The position numbers were made by a program, and so were the translations under genes. Below are positions 47,023-54,265 of a stretch of DNA of 64,000 bases, in pieces. The DNA is taken from assembly GCF_001418105.1 (NCBI RefSeq), contig NZ_LIQI01000022.1:682001-746000 (forward strand), written 5' to 3'. The stretch is from Lacinutrix himadriensis (lineage in GTDB: Bacteria > Bacteroidota > Bacteroidia > Flavobacteriales > Flavobacteriaceae). The notes beneath the pieces are model-generated. The model saw nothing but the letters and a program-made list of their open reading frames with translations, did no database searches and was not told where the DNA came from. Position 1 is the stretch's first letter; every line of letters starts with the position of its first letter.

Positions 47023-47053
47023 AAAAAAAGCGAGCTTAACGGCTCGCTTTTTT
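47023..47053. terminator. Terminator after gltX
   Basis: Stem GCGAGC (47030-47035) / GCTCGC (47042-47047), A-tract before and T-tract after. It lies between convergent genes and can serve both. Confidence 0.85.
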
Positions 47054-47097
47054 ATTTTAAGATTCTGAAACAAATTCAGAATAACAATAATGTAATT

Positions 47098-47784
47098 TTA
47101 TAAGGTAATCATAAGTGTAAAGGCAAGCATAGATTGATTTCCTTTAAACTTACTTTCACTGTTTCCTAGCGTATCTAAATCGTTTTTATTTAGCTTTCCT
47201 AACATATTGGTAAAGCCATAAATATATTGCGCTTTCAATCTAAAATGGCTAATTCCGGCAGATAAACCAATAGCGCCATCCACGTTAAATTTAGAAATAT
47301 CACTAATATCTTTTGCTTGAAGATTGGTATAATTACTTATAAAATAATTTTCGTATTTATCATCTTTCAGCTCCAATTCGCTATTGTATTGTAACATGGG
47401 TCCAACATCTAGCGTTAAAAAACTCTCCACAATTTTAATATGTGCTTGTAAAGAAATTTGTGCTGTAAAAAGTTTATAATCAATATATTCTTCCGAAGTT
47501 ATTAAAGGTATAGGACGTGCAGCGATACCAACTACGTTTTCAGAAAGTTGAATGCTATAACTCATGTTGTACCATTTATGCGGAAGCTCTACTGTTGCAG
47601 ATCCTCCAGCAATCCATCCATTACCAGCTTTGGTATCAAAATTATCGGTCATAATATCAAACTGCGTCAGTCCTCCTAGAATTCCTACTCCGTTTTTTAT
47701 TGGCACTGTTCTATGTTGCGCAAAATTAATTGTAACAAAACCTATAGAAAGTGCTACTAATAAGATGTATTGTTTAAATTTCAT
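47098..47784 (-). CDS. Outer-membrane beta-barrel protein
   Basis: 228 aa from the ATG at 47784, which begins the signal peptide MKFKQYILLVALSIGFVTINFAQ. The mature part has alternating hydrophobic strands (GGLTQFDIMTDNF, GWIAGGSATVELP, ISHFRLKAQYIYGF) and ends in SMLAFTLMITL, like a C-terminal barrel strand. It fits a small porin-like or PorT-like outer-membrane barrel. No substrate is indicated. It has a TATATTTG box just upstream. Confidence 0.72.
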   Translation of the reverse strand: MKFKQYILLVALSIGFVTINFAQHRTVPIKNGVGILGGLTQFDIMTDNFDTKAGNGWIAGGSATVELPHKWYNMSYSIQLSENVVGIAARPIPLITSEEYIDYKLFTAQISLQAHIKIVESFLTLDVGPMLQYNSELELKDDKYENYFISNYTNLQAKDISDISKFNVDGAIGLSAGISHFRLKAQYIYGFTNMLGKLNKNDLDTLGNSESKFKGNQSMLAFTLMITL

Positions 47785-47805
47785 AATTCTTTGGTGTAGT
47801 TTGAA

Positions 47806-47813
47806 CAAATATA
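47806..47813 (-). promoter_or_regulatory. Candidate -7 box TATATTTG for the barrel gene
   Basis: Exact TAnnTTTG match on the minus strand, 21 bp before the ATG at 47784, in the divergent gap with the SPFH gene. Confidence 0.4.
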
Positions 47814-47859
47814 GTTTAATTTTAAAGTCATATTATTTTAACCATCAAAAAAACAAATT

Positions 47860-48789
47860 ATGGGAAACTTTCTTTTTATACCAATTCTTTTTTTCGGACT
47901 AATCATTTTGATTTCCGCCTTCTTTGTAGTAAAACAACAAACATCCGCAATTATTGAACGATTCGGTAAATTTCATAAAATAAGTCCGTCTGGATTACAC
48001 ATGAAAATTCCGTTAATAGATAAAATTGCAGGTCGTTTAAGTTTAAAGATTCAGCAATTAGATGTCATTATTGAAACCAAAACTTTAGATGATGTTTTTG
48101 TTAAATTAAAAGTGTCTGTCCAATATAAAGTAGTTACTGAAAAAGTGTATGATGCTTTTTATAAATTAGATTATCCGCATGATCAAATAACAAGTTATGT
48201 GTTTGATGTGGTGCGTGCAGAAGTACCAAAAATGAAGTTAGACGACGTTTTTGTTAAAAAAGATAATATTGCATTAGCTGTAAAAGCAGAATTAAATGAT
48301 GCTATGATAGATTATGGTTTCGATATTATTAGAACCTTAGTAACGGATATTGATCCAGATCCACAAGTAAAAATAGCCATGAACCGAATTAATGCTGCAG
48401 ATAGAGAAAAAACTGCTGCACAATATGAAGGAGATGCACAACGTATATTAATTGTTGAAAAAGCAAAAGCGGAAGCAGAAAGTAAGCGTTTACAAGGACA
48501 AGGTATTGCAGACCAACGTCGTGAAATTGCTAGAGGTTTAGAAGAATCTGTAGAAGTGCTTAATAAAGTAGGTATTAACAGTCAGGAAGCATCTGCTTTA
48601 ATTGTTGTAACCCAACATTATGATACCTTACAAGCTATTGGTAGCGAAACAAATAGTAATTTAATTTTATTACCAAATTCGCCACAAGCAGGAAGTAATA
48701 TGCTAAACGATATGGTTGCTAGTTTTGCTGCAAGTAACCAAATAGGTGAAGCGATGAAAGAAGCAAAGCTTAATAAGAAAAACAAGTAA
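47860..48789 (+). CDS. SPFH/Band 7 (stomatin-like) protein
   Basis: 309 aa. An N-terminal membrane helix (about residues 5-24) is followed by an SPFH domain (QQTSAIIERFGKFHKISPSGLHMKIPLIDKI), a helical region containing MNRINAADREKTAAQYEGDAQ, and a C-terminal tail. This is the layout of prohibitin/stomatin-type scaffold proteins such as QmcA/HflK-like members. It probably forms membrane microdomains or regulates a membrane protease. No NfeD partner is adjacent. Confidence 0.92.
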   Translation: MGNFLFIPILFFGLIILISAFFVVKQQTSAIIERFGKFHKISPSGLHMKIPLIDKIAGRLSLKIQQLDVIIETKTLDDVFVKLKVSVQYKVVTEKVYDAFYKLDYPHDQITSYVFDVVRAEVPKMKLDDVFVKKDNIALAVKAELNDAMIDYGFDIIRTLVTDIDPDPQVKIAMNRINAADREKTAAQYEGDAQRILIVEKAKAEAESKRLQGQGIADQRREIARGLEESVEVLNKVGINSQEASALIVVTQHYDTLQAIGSETNSNLILLPNSPQAGSNMLNDMVASFAASNQIGEAMKEAKLNKKNK

Positions 48790-48810
48790 ATTAAAATCTT
48801 TTACTTTTAA

Positions 48811-48843
48811 TAAAAAACCTCAAGTTAGCTTGAGGTTTTTTTT
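48811..48843. terminator. Bidirectional terminator after the SPFH gene
   Basis: Stem CCTCAAG (48818-48824) / CTTGAGG (48829-48835), loop TTAG, flanked by A- and T-tracts. It overlaps the last codons of the small minus-strand gene 48820-49044. Confidence 0.85.
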
Positions 48844-49044
48844 ATGATTTTTGTTATATCTTTTTAGAATCTCCTTTAGGCTAATTAAATAATCTTCGAG
48901 TGAATTAGCATCTACCTTAGGCTGTTTTACAGTTGGGATGGTTATAGGGTTTTCATCTAAAAGTACATACAATTCATTATGATTTGCTTTTATATCTAGC
49001 AAAAGATTTGAAATTTTGACTAATATTTTTTGTGTTTTTTTCAT
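48820..49044 (-). CDS. Small hypothetical protein
   Basis: 74 aa, helical and charged (MKKTQKILVKISNLLLDIKANHN...), without a signal peptide or family I know. The frame is intact and starts with ATG. Its final codons (KNLKLT) and stop lie inside the terminator stem shared with the SPFH gene. It could be a real small gene that ends in the terminator, or a chance frame; the amino-acid composition favours the former. Confidence 0.5.
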   Translation of the reverse strand: MKKTQKILVKISNLLLDIKANHNELYVLLDENPITIPTVKQPKVDANSLEDYLISLKEILKRYNKNHKKNLKLT

Positions 49045-49122
49045 ATCACTTAAATTCTTACAAAAGTTAATGATATATAACTAATAATCAAAGTGTTAAT
49101 CGTTAAATATTGGTTAAGGCTT

Positions 49123-50280
49123 TTATTTAAAAGGATGTCGTTCTTGCCATTCTCTAATGGGATTCATATACTTCACAATTAGCTTTAAAACCGTGTTAGC
49201 AATAATATTATTGGTATGTTTTAAATACAAATACATGTTGTGTGGTTTTGCACCAATAGAACTTTTAATTTCCATTGCTGTTCTAGCAAAAACAATGGTT
49301 TCAAAGTTATTTTCTATACCAAAATTAGCCATGTTATATAACATGTTTAAATACATTTGATGTTCGTGTTGCAGCTCTGGATGATATCCTAAAAAATAGG
49401 TTTCCAACTTCTTGTTATTTAGTATCAAAGAATAAAAACCAACGAGTTCGTTATTTAAAAAATAGCCGAAGATTTTAAAGTCTTCTTTTAAATGTTCCTT
49501 CAAACTGTAAAAATGATTATTAGCTAGTTTAAAAGAGTTTACTCCTGCATTATCTGATACACACCCATACAGTTCAAAAAGTCTGCTAGCGTGTTTATTT
49601 ATGTCTTCTAAATCTAATTCTCTTAGTTCTAGAGAAGCTCCTTTTTTTCTTGCCCTCTTAAAACGATCTCTATATTTTTTAGTAAATGCAGCAATGTAAT
49701 CTTCTTTGGTATGCCATTCTTTCGGAATAGCAAATAACATATTGGGTTGTACTTGTACTTTATATAGATTTTCTTTTTTGAAAAAAGCATGGTTTTCATG
49801 AATGTTATCGGTTTCAAAATAATCTTTAAAAGCGATGATTCTTATCTTTTTTCGGAATTGCTTTTTTATCGTTTTTCGTAATTCTTTAATAGCTTCACTT
49901 ATCTGATTCAGGTAATCTTCTTGTGAAATTTCTTCCTTTAAAAAAAACAAACCGTGTTGTCCGGTATGCATTACGTTTCCGACAATTATTCCATTTCCTC
50001 TAACAATTTTAGCAATGGTTTTTTTAACCATTACCTTAAAGAAATTGGTAGATGTCTTTCTAAAAATATCTTCTGCATACATTTCTATACGCTGCAAAAT
50101 GGCGATTCCTATTAGTTTTTCGGCTTTAAAAATTGCTAAATAATACGAGGTAATGTTGTTTGGTGAAGATTGTTCTAATGCTTTTAGAAAAGGGGTTTTT
50201 AGGAAAATATCTTGTGTTGGTAGGCGGTTCCAGGATTCTGGAAGGTCTTCAATAGTATTAAAAAGTTTAAAGTGTATCAA
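49123..50280 (-). CDS. FemAB/GNAT-like acyltransferase
   Basis: 385 aa. The C-terminal half contains a GNAT-type core: FKIFGYFLNNELVGFYSLILNN near residue 253, then LETYFLGYHPELQHEHQMYLNM and GIENNFETIVFARTAMEIKSSIG. This resembles the FemAB/BioF2-like family of peptidyl- or N-acyltransferases. Substrate unknown; a peptidoglycan or aminoacyl transfer role is only one possibility. It starts shortly after a terminator that closes the DUF1761 gene upstream. Confidence 0.7.
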   Translation of the reverse strand: MIHFKLFNTIEDLPESWNRLPTQDIFLKTPFLKALEQSSPNNITSYYLAIFKAEKLIGIAILQRIEMYAEDIFRKTSTNFFKVMVKKTIAKIVRGNGIIVGNVMHTGQHGLFFLKEEISQEDYLNQISEAIKELRKTIKKQFRKKIRIIAFKDYFETDNIHENHAFFKKENLYKVQVQPNMLFAIPKEWHTKEDYIAAFTKKYRDRFKRARKKGASLELRELDLEDINKHASRLFELYGCVSDNAGVNSFKLANNHFYSLKEHLKEDFKIFGYFLNNELVGFYSLILNNKKLETYFLGYHPELQHEHQMYLNMLYNMANFGIENNFETIVFARTAMEIKSSIGAKPHNMYLYLKHTNNIIANTVLKLIVKYMNPIREWQERHPFK

Positions 50281-50290
50281 ATAAATAAAA

Positions 50291-50324
50291 TAAAAAAGAC
50301 TGAAAGTTCTTATTTTCAGTCTTT
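50291..50324 (-). terminator. Terminator after the DUF1761 gene
   Basis: Perfect 11-bp stem AAAGACTGAAA (50295-50305) / TTTCAGTCTTT (50314-50324), with a T-tract on the minus strand. Confidence 0.8.
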
Positions 50325-50347
50325 AAATCTGTTAAATCATTACAAAA

Positions 50348-50833
50348 TTATAATCCACAAATTAATGCTCCCATTACGCCTAGCGTAACAATCCAATACC
50401 CTGCGTTTATAAAAATATACTTAGCACTTTTACGCTCAAATAAAGCGATAGTTCCTAATATTGGTAATGCGCCAAGAATACCAAACATGGTTCCGTGTAA
50501 TGCGCCATGTTTAAAGGTTCTAAAAGCGTTTCCGTAGTCGGCCATAAAAGCTTCAAAAGATGGTAAAGCTTCTTCTGGGTTTCCTCCTATCATTCCCATT
50601 GCTCCCCATTGATGGTTTGTATAATTCATTAATAATCCAGCCAACATTGCAGCAAAAATTAAAGATAAACCAAAGATTTTAAGCATATTGCCTCCTTTCA
50701 TTTTTTCTTCTGTCATACCAGATTCACGCATCCAAGCATTACCAAAGACTTTTGGGTTGTACCAAATTGCTCCAATTAATAAAGCTGCTACTGCTGCTAC
50801 TGGGATTGACCAAGGGTTAATAAGTTGTTCCAT
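50348..50833 (-). CDS. DUF1761 family membrane protein
   Basis: 161 aa with about four hydrophobic helices (near residues 10-24, 49-66, 110-128 and 138-158). IPVAAVAALLIGAIWYNPKVFGNAWM near the N-terminus is the typical DUF1761 start, a widespread small membrane-protein family with no known function. It stands between two terminators and appears to be a single-gene unit. Confidence 0.87.
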   Translation of the reverse strand: MEQLINPWSIPVAAVAALLIGAIWYNPKVFGNAWMRESGMTEEKMKGGNMLKIFGLSLIFAAMLAGLLMNYTNHQWGAMGMIGGNPEEALPSFEAFMADYGNAFRTFKHGALHGTMFGILGALPILGTIALFERKSAKYIFINAGYWIVTLGVMGALICGL

Positions 50834-50867
50834 TTTTAATAGTTTTAGTTAGTTCTTTTCAATGTAC

Positions 50868-50895
50868 AAAAAAACCTTGATTATGTAACCAAGGT
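50868..50895 (-). terminator. Terminator after glnS
   Basis: Stem ACCTTG (50874-50879) / CAAGGT (50890-50895) with a plus-strand A-tract at 50868-50874, which reads as a T-tract on the minus strand. Confidence 0.75.
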
Positions 50896-50917
50896 CTTTT
50901 TTATATGTACTTGTTTA

Positions 50918-52924
50918 TTAAAGCTTTGCTGCTTCTGCAACTAACAATTCATTTTTATCTTCTAAAGCTTTTTCAATAAAGTCGTTTATCGCTTCATTTT
51001 TCTCTAAACCATTTTCTAATAAAACACTTAAAGTTAGCATCGCTCCTATTCTAGTACCTGCTTTTTTAACTGCGGTTCCAAAAAGAGGTTCTAATTCTTC
51101 ATAAGAAACTTCTTTAGCGAGTTCTAGTATTTCTGCTCTAACTTTCGCTTGTTTTTCTTCCGGAAGATTGGTGTATTTTTTTCCAAATTGTTGGATCACA
51201 CTAATTGCTTTTCGTTGGTTTTGTTGTTGTGGTTTTTGTTGGTTTGGATTGGTATTTGCTTTCGGCTTTGCTTTTGCCCAAGAATCTCTTAAACCAACCG
51301 TTTTATTAAATACTAATTTCCCTTCTGAAGCATCATCATCCACATTAAAATAACCCAAACGTTGAAACTGAAACTGCGCTCCTATTTTCGCTTCGGCCAA
51401 ACTTGGTTCTACGAAAGCTTCAATTATTTTTAAAGAATTCGGATTAATAAACTCCATAAAATCTTTGCCTTCATGGCTATCTGGAGCTTCGTCTATAAAC
51501 AATCTATCGTATTCTCTAACTTCGGCTTGTACCGCATGTTTTACAGAAACCCAATGTAAGGTTCCTTTTACTTTTTTGGTAGTATCTTCGGTATAAGTAG
51601 CATGTATTTCGGTAATGTTTCCATTTGCATCTTTTACAACTTCTTCCGCTTTGATGATATATGCGTTTTTCAGTCTAACCTCTCCTCCTAGTTTTAATCG
51701 GAAAAACTTATCGCTAGCTTCTTCTTTAAAGTCGTCTTTTTCAATATAAATTTCGTTTGAAAAAGGTACTTTTCGACTTCCTGCGGCAGCATCTTCCGGA
51801 TTATTTTCTGCTTCAAACCATTCTTCTTTATCCGCTGGATAATTAGTGATTACCACTTTTATAGGATCTAAAACAGCCATAACTCTTGGTGCTGTTTTAT
51901 TTAAATCTTCACGAATGCAAAATTCTAAAAGCGAAACATCAATTACATTCTCACGTTTTGCAACTCCTACTTTTTCTATAAACTTACGAATAGAATTTGG
52001 TGTATATCCTCTTCTTCGTAAACCAGAAATAGTTGGCATTCTTGGATCGTTCCAACCAGAAACCACATTTTCTTCTACCAATTTAAGCAGCTTACGCTTA
52101 CTCATAATGGTATAACTTAAATTTAGGCGTGCAAATTCTCTTTGTTTCGGAATTAAAGGATATTGCTCAGCACTTAACGGATATACTTGTTCTTTAAACC
52201 AATCGTATAATTTACGGTGTGGTTTAAATTCTAAAGAACATAAGGAATGCGAAACCTGTTCTATATAATCACTTTCCCCATGCGTCCAGTCGTACATTGG
52301 ATAAATACACCAATCGTTTCCTGTTCTGTGGTGATGTGCATGCATAACGCGATACATGATTGGATCACGCATCAACATATTTGGATCTTCCATGTCTATT
52401 TTTGCACGAAGAATGTGAGCTCCATTTGGAAATTCACCATCTTTCATACGTTGAAATAAATCTAGATTTTCTGCTACACTTCTATCTCTATACGGACTAT
52501 TAGTACCTACTTGTGTTGGCGTTCCTTTTTGTGCTGCCATAGCTTCGCTAGTTTGCGAGTCTACATAGGCTTTTTCGTCTTTTATTAGCTGCACTGCCCA
52601 ATCGTATAGTTGTTGAAAGTAATCTGACGAATACAATTCATTGGCCCAAGTATACCCTAACCAAGAAATATCACGCTTAATAGCATCTACATATTCTTGT
52701 TCTTCTTTTGCAGGATTGGTATCATCAAACCTTAAATTTACGGGAGCGTTATATCTTTCTCCCAAACCAAAACTAATACCAATAGCTTTGGTATGACCAA
52801 TGTGCAAATAGCCATTTGGTTCTGGTGGAAAACGAAAACGTAAATCTTCTTTAGACATTCCGTTTTGTAAATCTTCCTCTACAATATGCTCAATAAAATG
52901 GAGCGCTTTAGTTTCTTCAGACAT
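50918..52924 (-). CDS. glnS: Glutamine--tRNA ligase with C-terminal extension
   Basis: 668 aa from the ATG at 52924 (MSEETKALHFIEHIVEEDL); ten upstream codons lack family support. The HIGH motif lies in PPEPNGYLHIGH near residue 34, and the KMSKS-type motif in IMSKRKL near 266. After the usual two-domain GlnRS, residues from about 560 contain a Pro/Gln linker and a helical domain of about 100 residues. This corresponds to the YqeY-related extension seen in many Bacteroidetes GlnS proteins. It charges tRNA-Gln. Confidence 0.95.
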   Translation of the reverse strand: MSEETKALHFIEHIVEEDLQNGMSKEDLRFRFPPEPNGYLHIGHTKAIGISFGLGERYNAPVNLRFDDTNPAKEEQEYVDAIKRDISWLGYTWANELYSSDYFQQLYDWAVQLIKDEKAYVDSQTSEAMAAQKGTPTQVGTNSPYRDRSVAENLDLFQRMKDGEFPNGAHILRAKIDMEDPNMLMRDPIMYRVMHAHHHRTGNDWCIYPMYDWTHGESDYIEQVSHSLCSLEFKPHRKLYDWFKEQVYPLSAEQYPLIPKQREFARLNLSYTIMSKRKLLKLVEENVVSGWNDPRMPTISGLRRRGYTPNSIRKFIEKVGVAKRENVIDVSLLEFCIREDLNKTAPRVMAVLDPIKVVITNYPADKEEWFEAENNPEDAAAGSRKVPFSNEIYIEKDDFKEEASDKFFRLKLGGEVRLKNAYIIKAEEVVKDANGNITEIHATYTEDTTKKVKGTLHWVSVKHAVQAEVREYDRLFIDEAPDSHEGKDFMEFINPNSLKIIEAFVEPSLAEAKIGAQFQFQRLGYFNVDDDASEGKLVFNKTVGLRDSWAKAKPKANTNPNQQKPQQQNQRKAISVIQQFGKKYTNLPEEKQAKVRAEILELAKEVSYEELEPLFGTAVKKAGTRIGAMLTLSVLLENGLEKNEAINDFIEKALEDKNELLVAEAAKL

Positions 52925-53052
52925 AATTATATTACTTTCTAAACTGAAATACAAAACTAGACAAATTTATAGTAACTACATATTTGCACAAGCGTATAAA
53001 TTTTGTAACTTTTTTGAAGGATTAAGACTTATATATAAAACCTCTAAAAATT

Positions 53053-53262
53053 ATGGAACACAGAAACTATCAATGCCCAAAATGTAATAATAACAGCTAT
53101 ACTACCGGACAAATGCGAGCAACTGGCGGCACTTTGTCTAAAATATTTGATGTACAATCACAAAAATATACCTCAGTAACTTGTAATAACTGCACGTATA
53201 CAGAGTTTTACAAAGCAAAAACCAGTGCGTTGAGCAATATTTTTGATTTATTTACAAACTAG
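53053..53262 (+). CDS. Small zinc-ribbon protein
   Basis: 69 aa. Two CxxC pairs, C8/C11 and C44/C47, form a zinc ribbon, with TGQMRATGGTLSKIFDVQ between them. It belongs with predicted small nucleic-acid-binding Zn-ribbon proteins (COG3478-like). Function unknown. It lies 64 bp before folB. Confidence 0.82.
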   Translation: MEHRNYQCPKCNNNSYTTGQMRATGGTLSKIFDVQSQKYTSVTCNNCTYTEFYKAKTSALSNIFDLFTN

Positions 53263-53314
53263 TTTTTTATATAAAATTCTTTACTAATTTTAGTAGAACT
53301 GACTTTGGTTACAC

Positions 53315-53322
53315 TACTTTTG
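53315..53322 (+). promoter_or_regulatory. -7 box TACTTTTG directly in front of folB
   Basis: Exact TAnnTTTG match ending four bases before the folB ATG, the same spacing as in front of holB; a leaderless transcript is implied. Confidence 0.45.
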
Positions 53323-53326
53323 CGCC

Positions 53327-53689
53327 ATGGGAATAATTAAAGTAGAAAACATTCGTGTATTTGCAAATCATGGTTGCTTAACCGAAGAGACAAAAATTGG
53401 AAGTGATTATCGTGTAGATATCAAAGTGAAAGCCGATTTACAAAAAAGCGCAAGTACAGATGATTTAAAAGACACTGTAGATTATGTGTTTTTAAATAAA
53501 GTAGTTCGTGAAGAAATGGCGATACCTTCGCACTTATTAGAAAGCGTTGCAAAACGTATCTTAAGACGTGTGTTAAAGGAATCTAGATTAGTTACTATTG
53601 CGACGGTTGCAGTAAGTAAAATAAACCCTCCTATTGGTGGAGATGTGGAAATGGTAACCATTGAAATTACCGAAAAAAGAAAAAAGTAA
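53327..53689 (+). CDS. folB: Dihydroneopterin aldolase
   Basis: 120 aa, normal FolB length. IKVENIRVFANHGCLTEETKIG at the start includes the active-site region. Residues DYVFLNKVVREEM and SHLLESVAKRI fit the central helices, and PPIGGDVEMVTIEIT the C-terminal strand. It makes 6-hydroxymethyl-dihydropterin for folate synthesis. A tRNA-Cys gene follows. Confidence 0.93.
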   Translation: MGIIKVENIRVFANHGCLTEETKIGSDYRVDIKVKADLQKSASTDDLKDTVDYVFLNKVVREEMAIPSHLLESVAKRILRRVLKESRLVTIATVAVSKINPPIGGDVEMVTIEITEKRKK

Positions 53690-53719
53690 AACTAACTAGC
53701 GTTAAAAGGGAATTATTTT

Positions 53720-53769
53720 TATATTTGCCTTCTCGTTAGAAATAATGAGATTCCTATTTTAATAGGAAT
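53720..53769 (+). promoter_or_regulatory. Promoter region of tRNA-Cys with 18-bp palindrome
   Basis: A TATATTTG box (53720-53727) lies 47 bp before the tRNA. A perfect palindrome of arms TTCCTATT (53751-53758) and AATAGGAA (53761-53768) ends six bases before the tRNA. It may be a folB hairpin terminator without a good U-tract, or a processing signal for the tRNA 5' leader. Confidence 0.4.
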
Positions 53770-53774
53770 TAAAG

Positions 53775-53845
53775 GGTGTCGTGGCCGAGCGGCTAGGCAG
53801 TGGTCTGCAACACCATCTACAGCGGTTCGAATCCGCTCGACACCT
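53775..53845 (+). tRNA. tRNA-Cys (GCA)
   Basis: 71 nt. Acceptor stem GGTGTCG (53775-53781) pairs with CGACACC (53838-53844). The anticodon loop CTGCAAC carries GCA at 53807-53809, and the T-arm is GCGGTTCGAATCCGC. The discriminator base U73 (53845) is a known identity element of tRNA-Cys. CCA is not encoded. Confidence 0.97.
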
Positions 53846-53849
53846 CAAA

Positions 53850-53882
53850 AGAGTTACTAATTTTTAGTAGCTCTTTTTTTTT
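53850..53882 (+). terminator. Terminator of tRNA-Cys
   Basis: Stem AGAGTTACTA (53850-53859) / TAGTAGCTCT (53865-53874) with one G-U pair, followed by a T-tract. Confidence 0.8.
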
Positions 53883-54120
53883 GTTTTAAATTTTAGGAAA
53901 ATTTATAGTAAGAGGATACAGCGGTTCGAATCTTTGATTATAACACCTCAAGAAACCTGGAACGTAAATTAGAGTTTTTTTTGTTTTAAATTTTAGGAAA
54001 ATTTATAGTAAGATGGTACAGCGGTTCGAAACCTTAATGATAGCACCTCGATAAATATGAAACGTAACCAAGAGGTTTTTTTATTCTTAATTTTTAGGAA
54101 AATTTATTACAGCAGTTAGA
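53881..54120 (+). repeat. Tandem degenerate copies of the tRNA-Cys 3' end (about 100-bp units)
   Basis: The string TACAGCGGTTCGAA from the tRNA T-arm recurs at 53917 and 54017, and in decayed form (TACAGCAGTTAGAA) at 54108. With the real tRNA copy at 53818, the spacings are 99, 100 and 91 bp. Units also repeat CACCTC (the acceptor 3' end), a GAG-T-tract end, and an identical 33-bp block at 53881-53913 and 53981-54013. No 5' tRNA half is present, so none can form a tRNA. The rest of the gap to 54265 shows nothing else. Confidence 0.85.
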
Positions 54121-54265
54121 AAAAAGGAGCTGTTTGCAGACTGCTTTAAAAGAATTATATTTACGGGATAACCTTACTAAAAAAGGTATTATAACCTGTT
54201 CTATTTAAGGGTTAAGATTAATAAAAATTACTATATAACACGTTGTAGATAATATTTAGCCTAAA

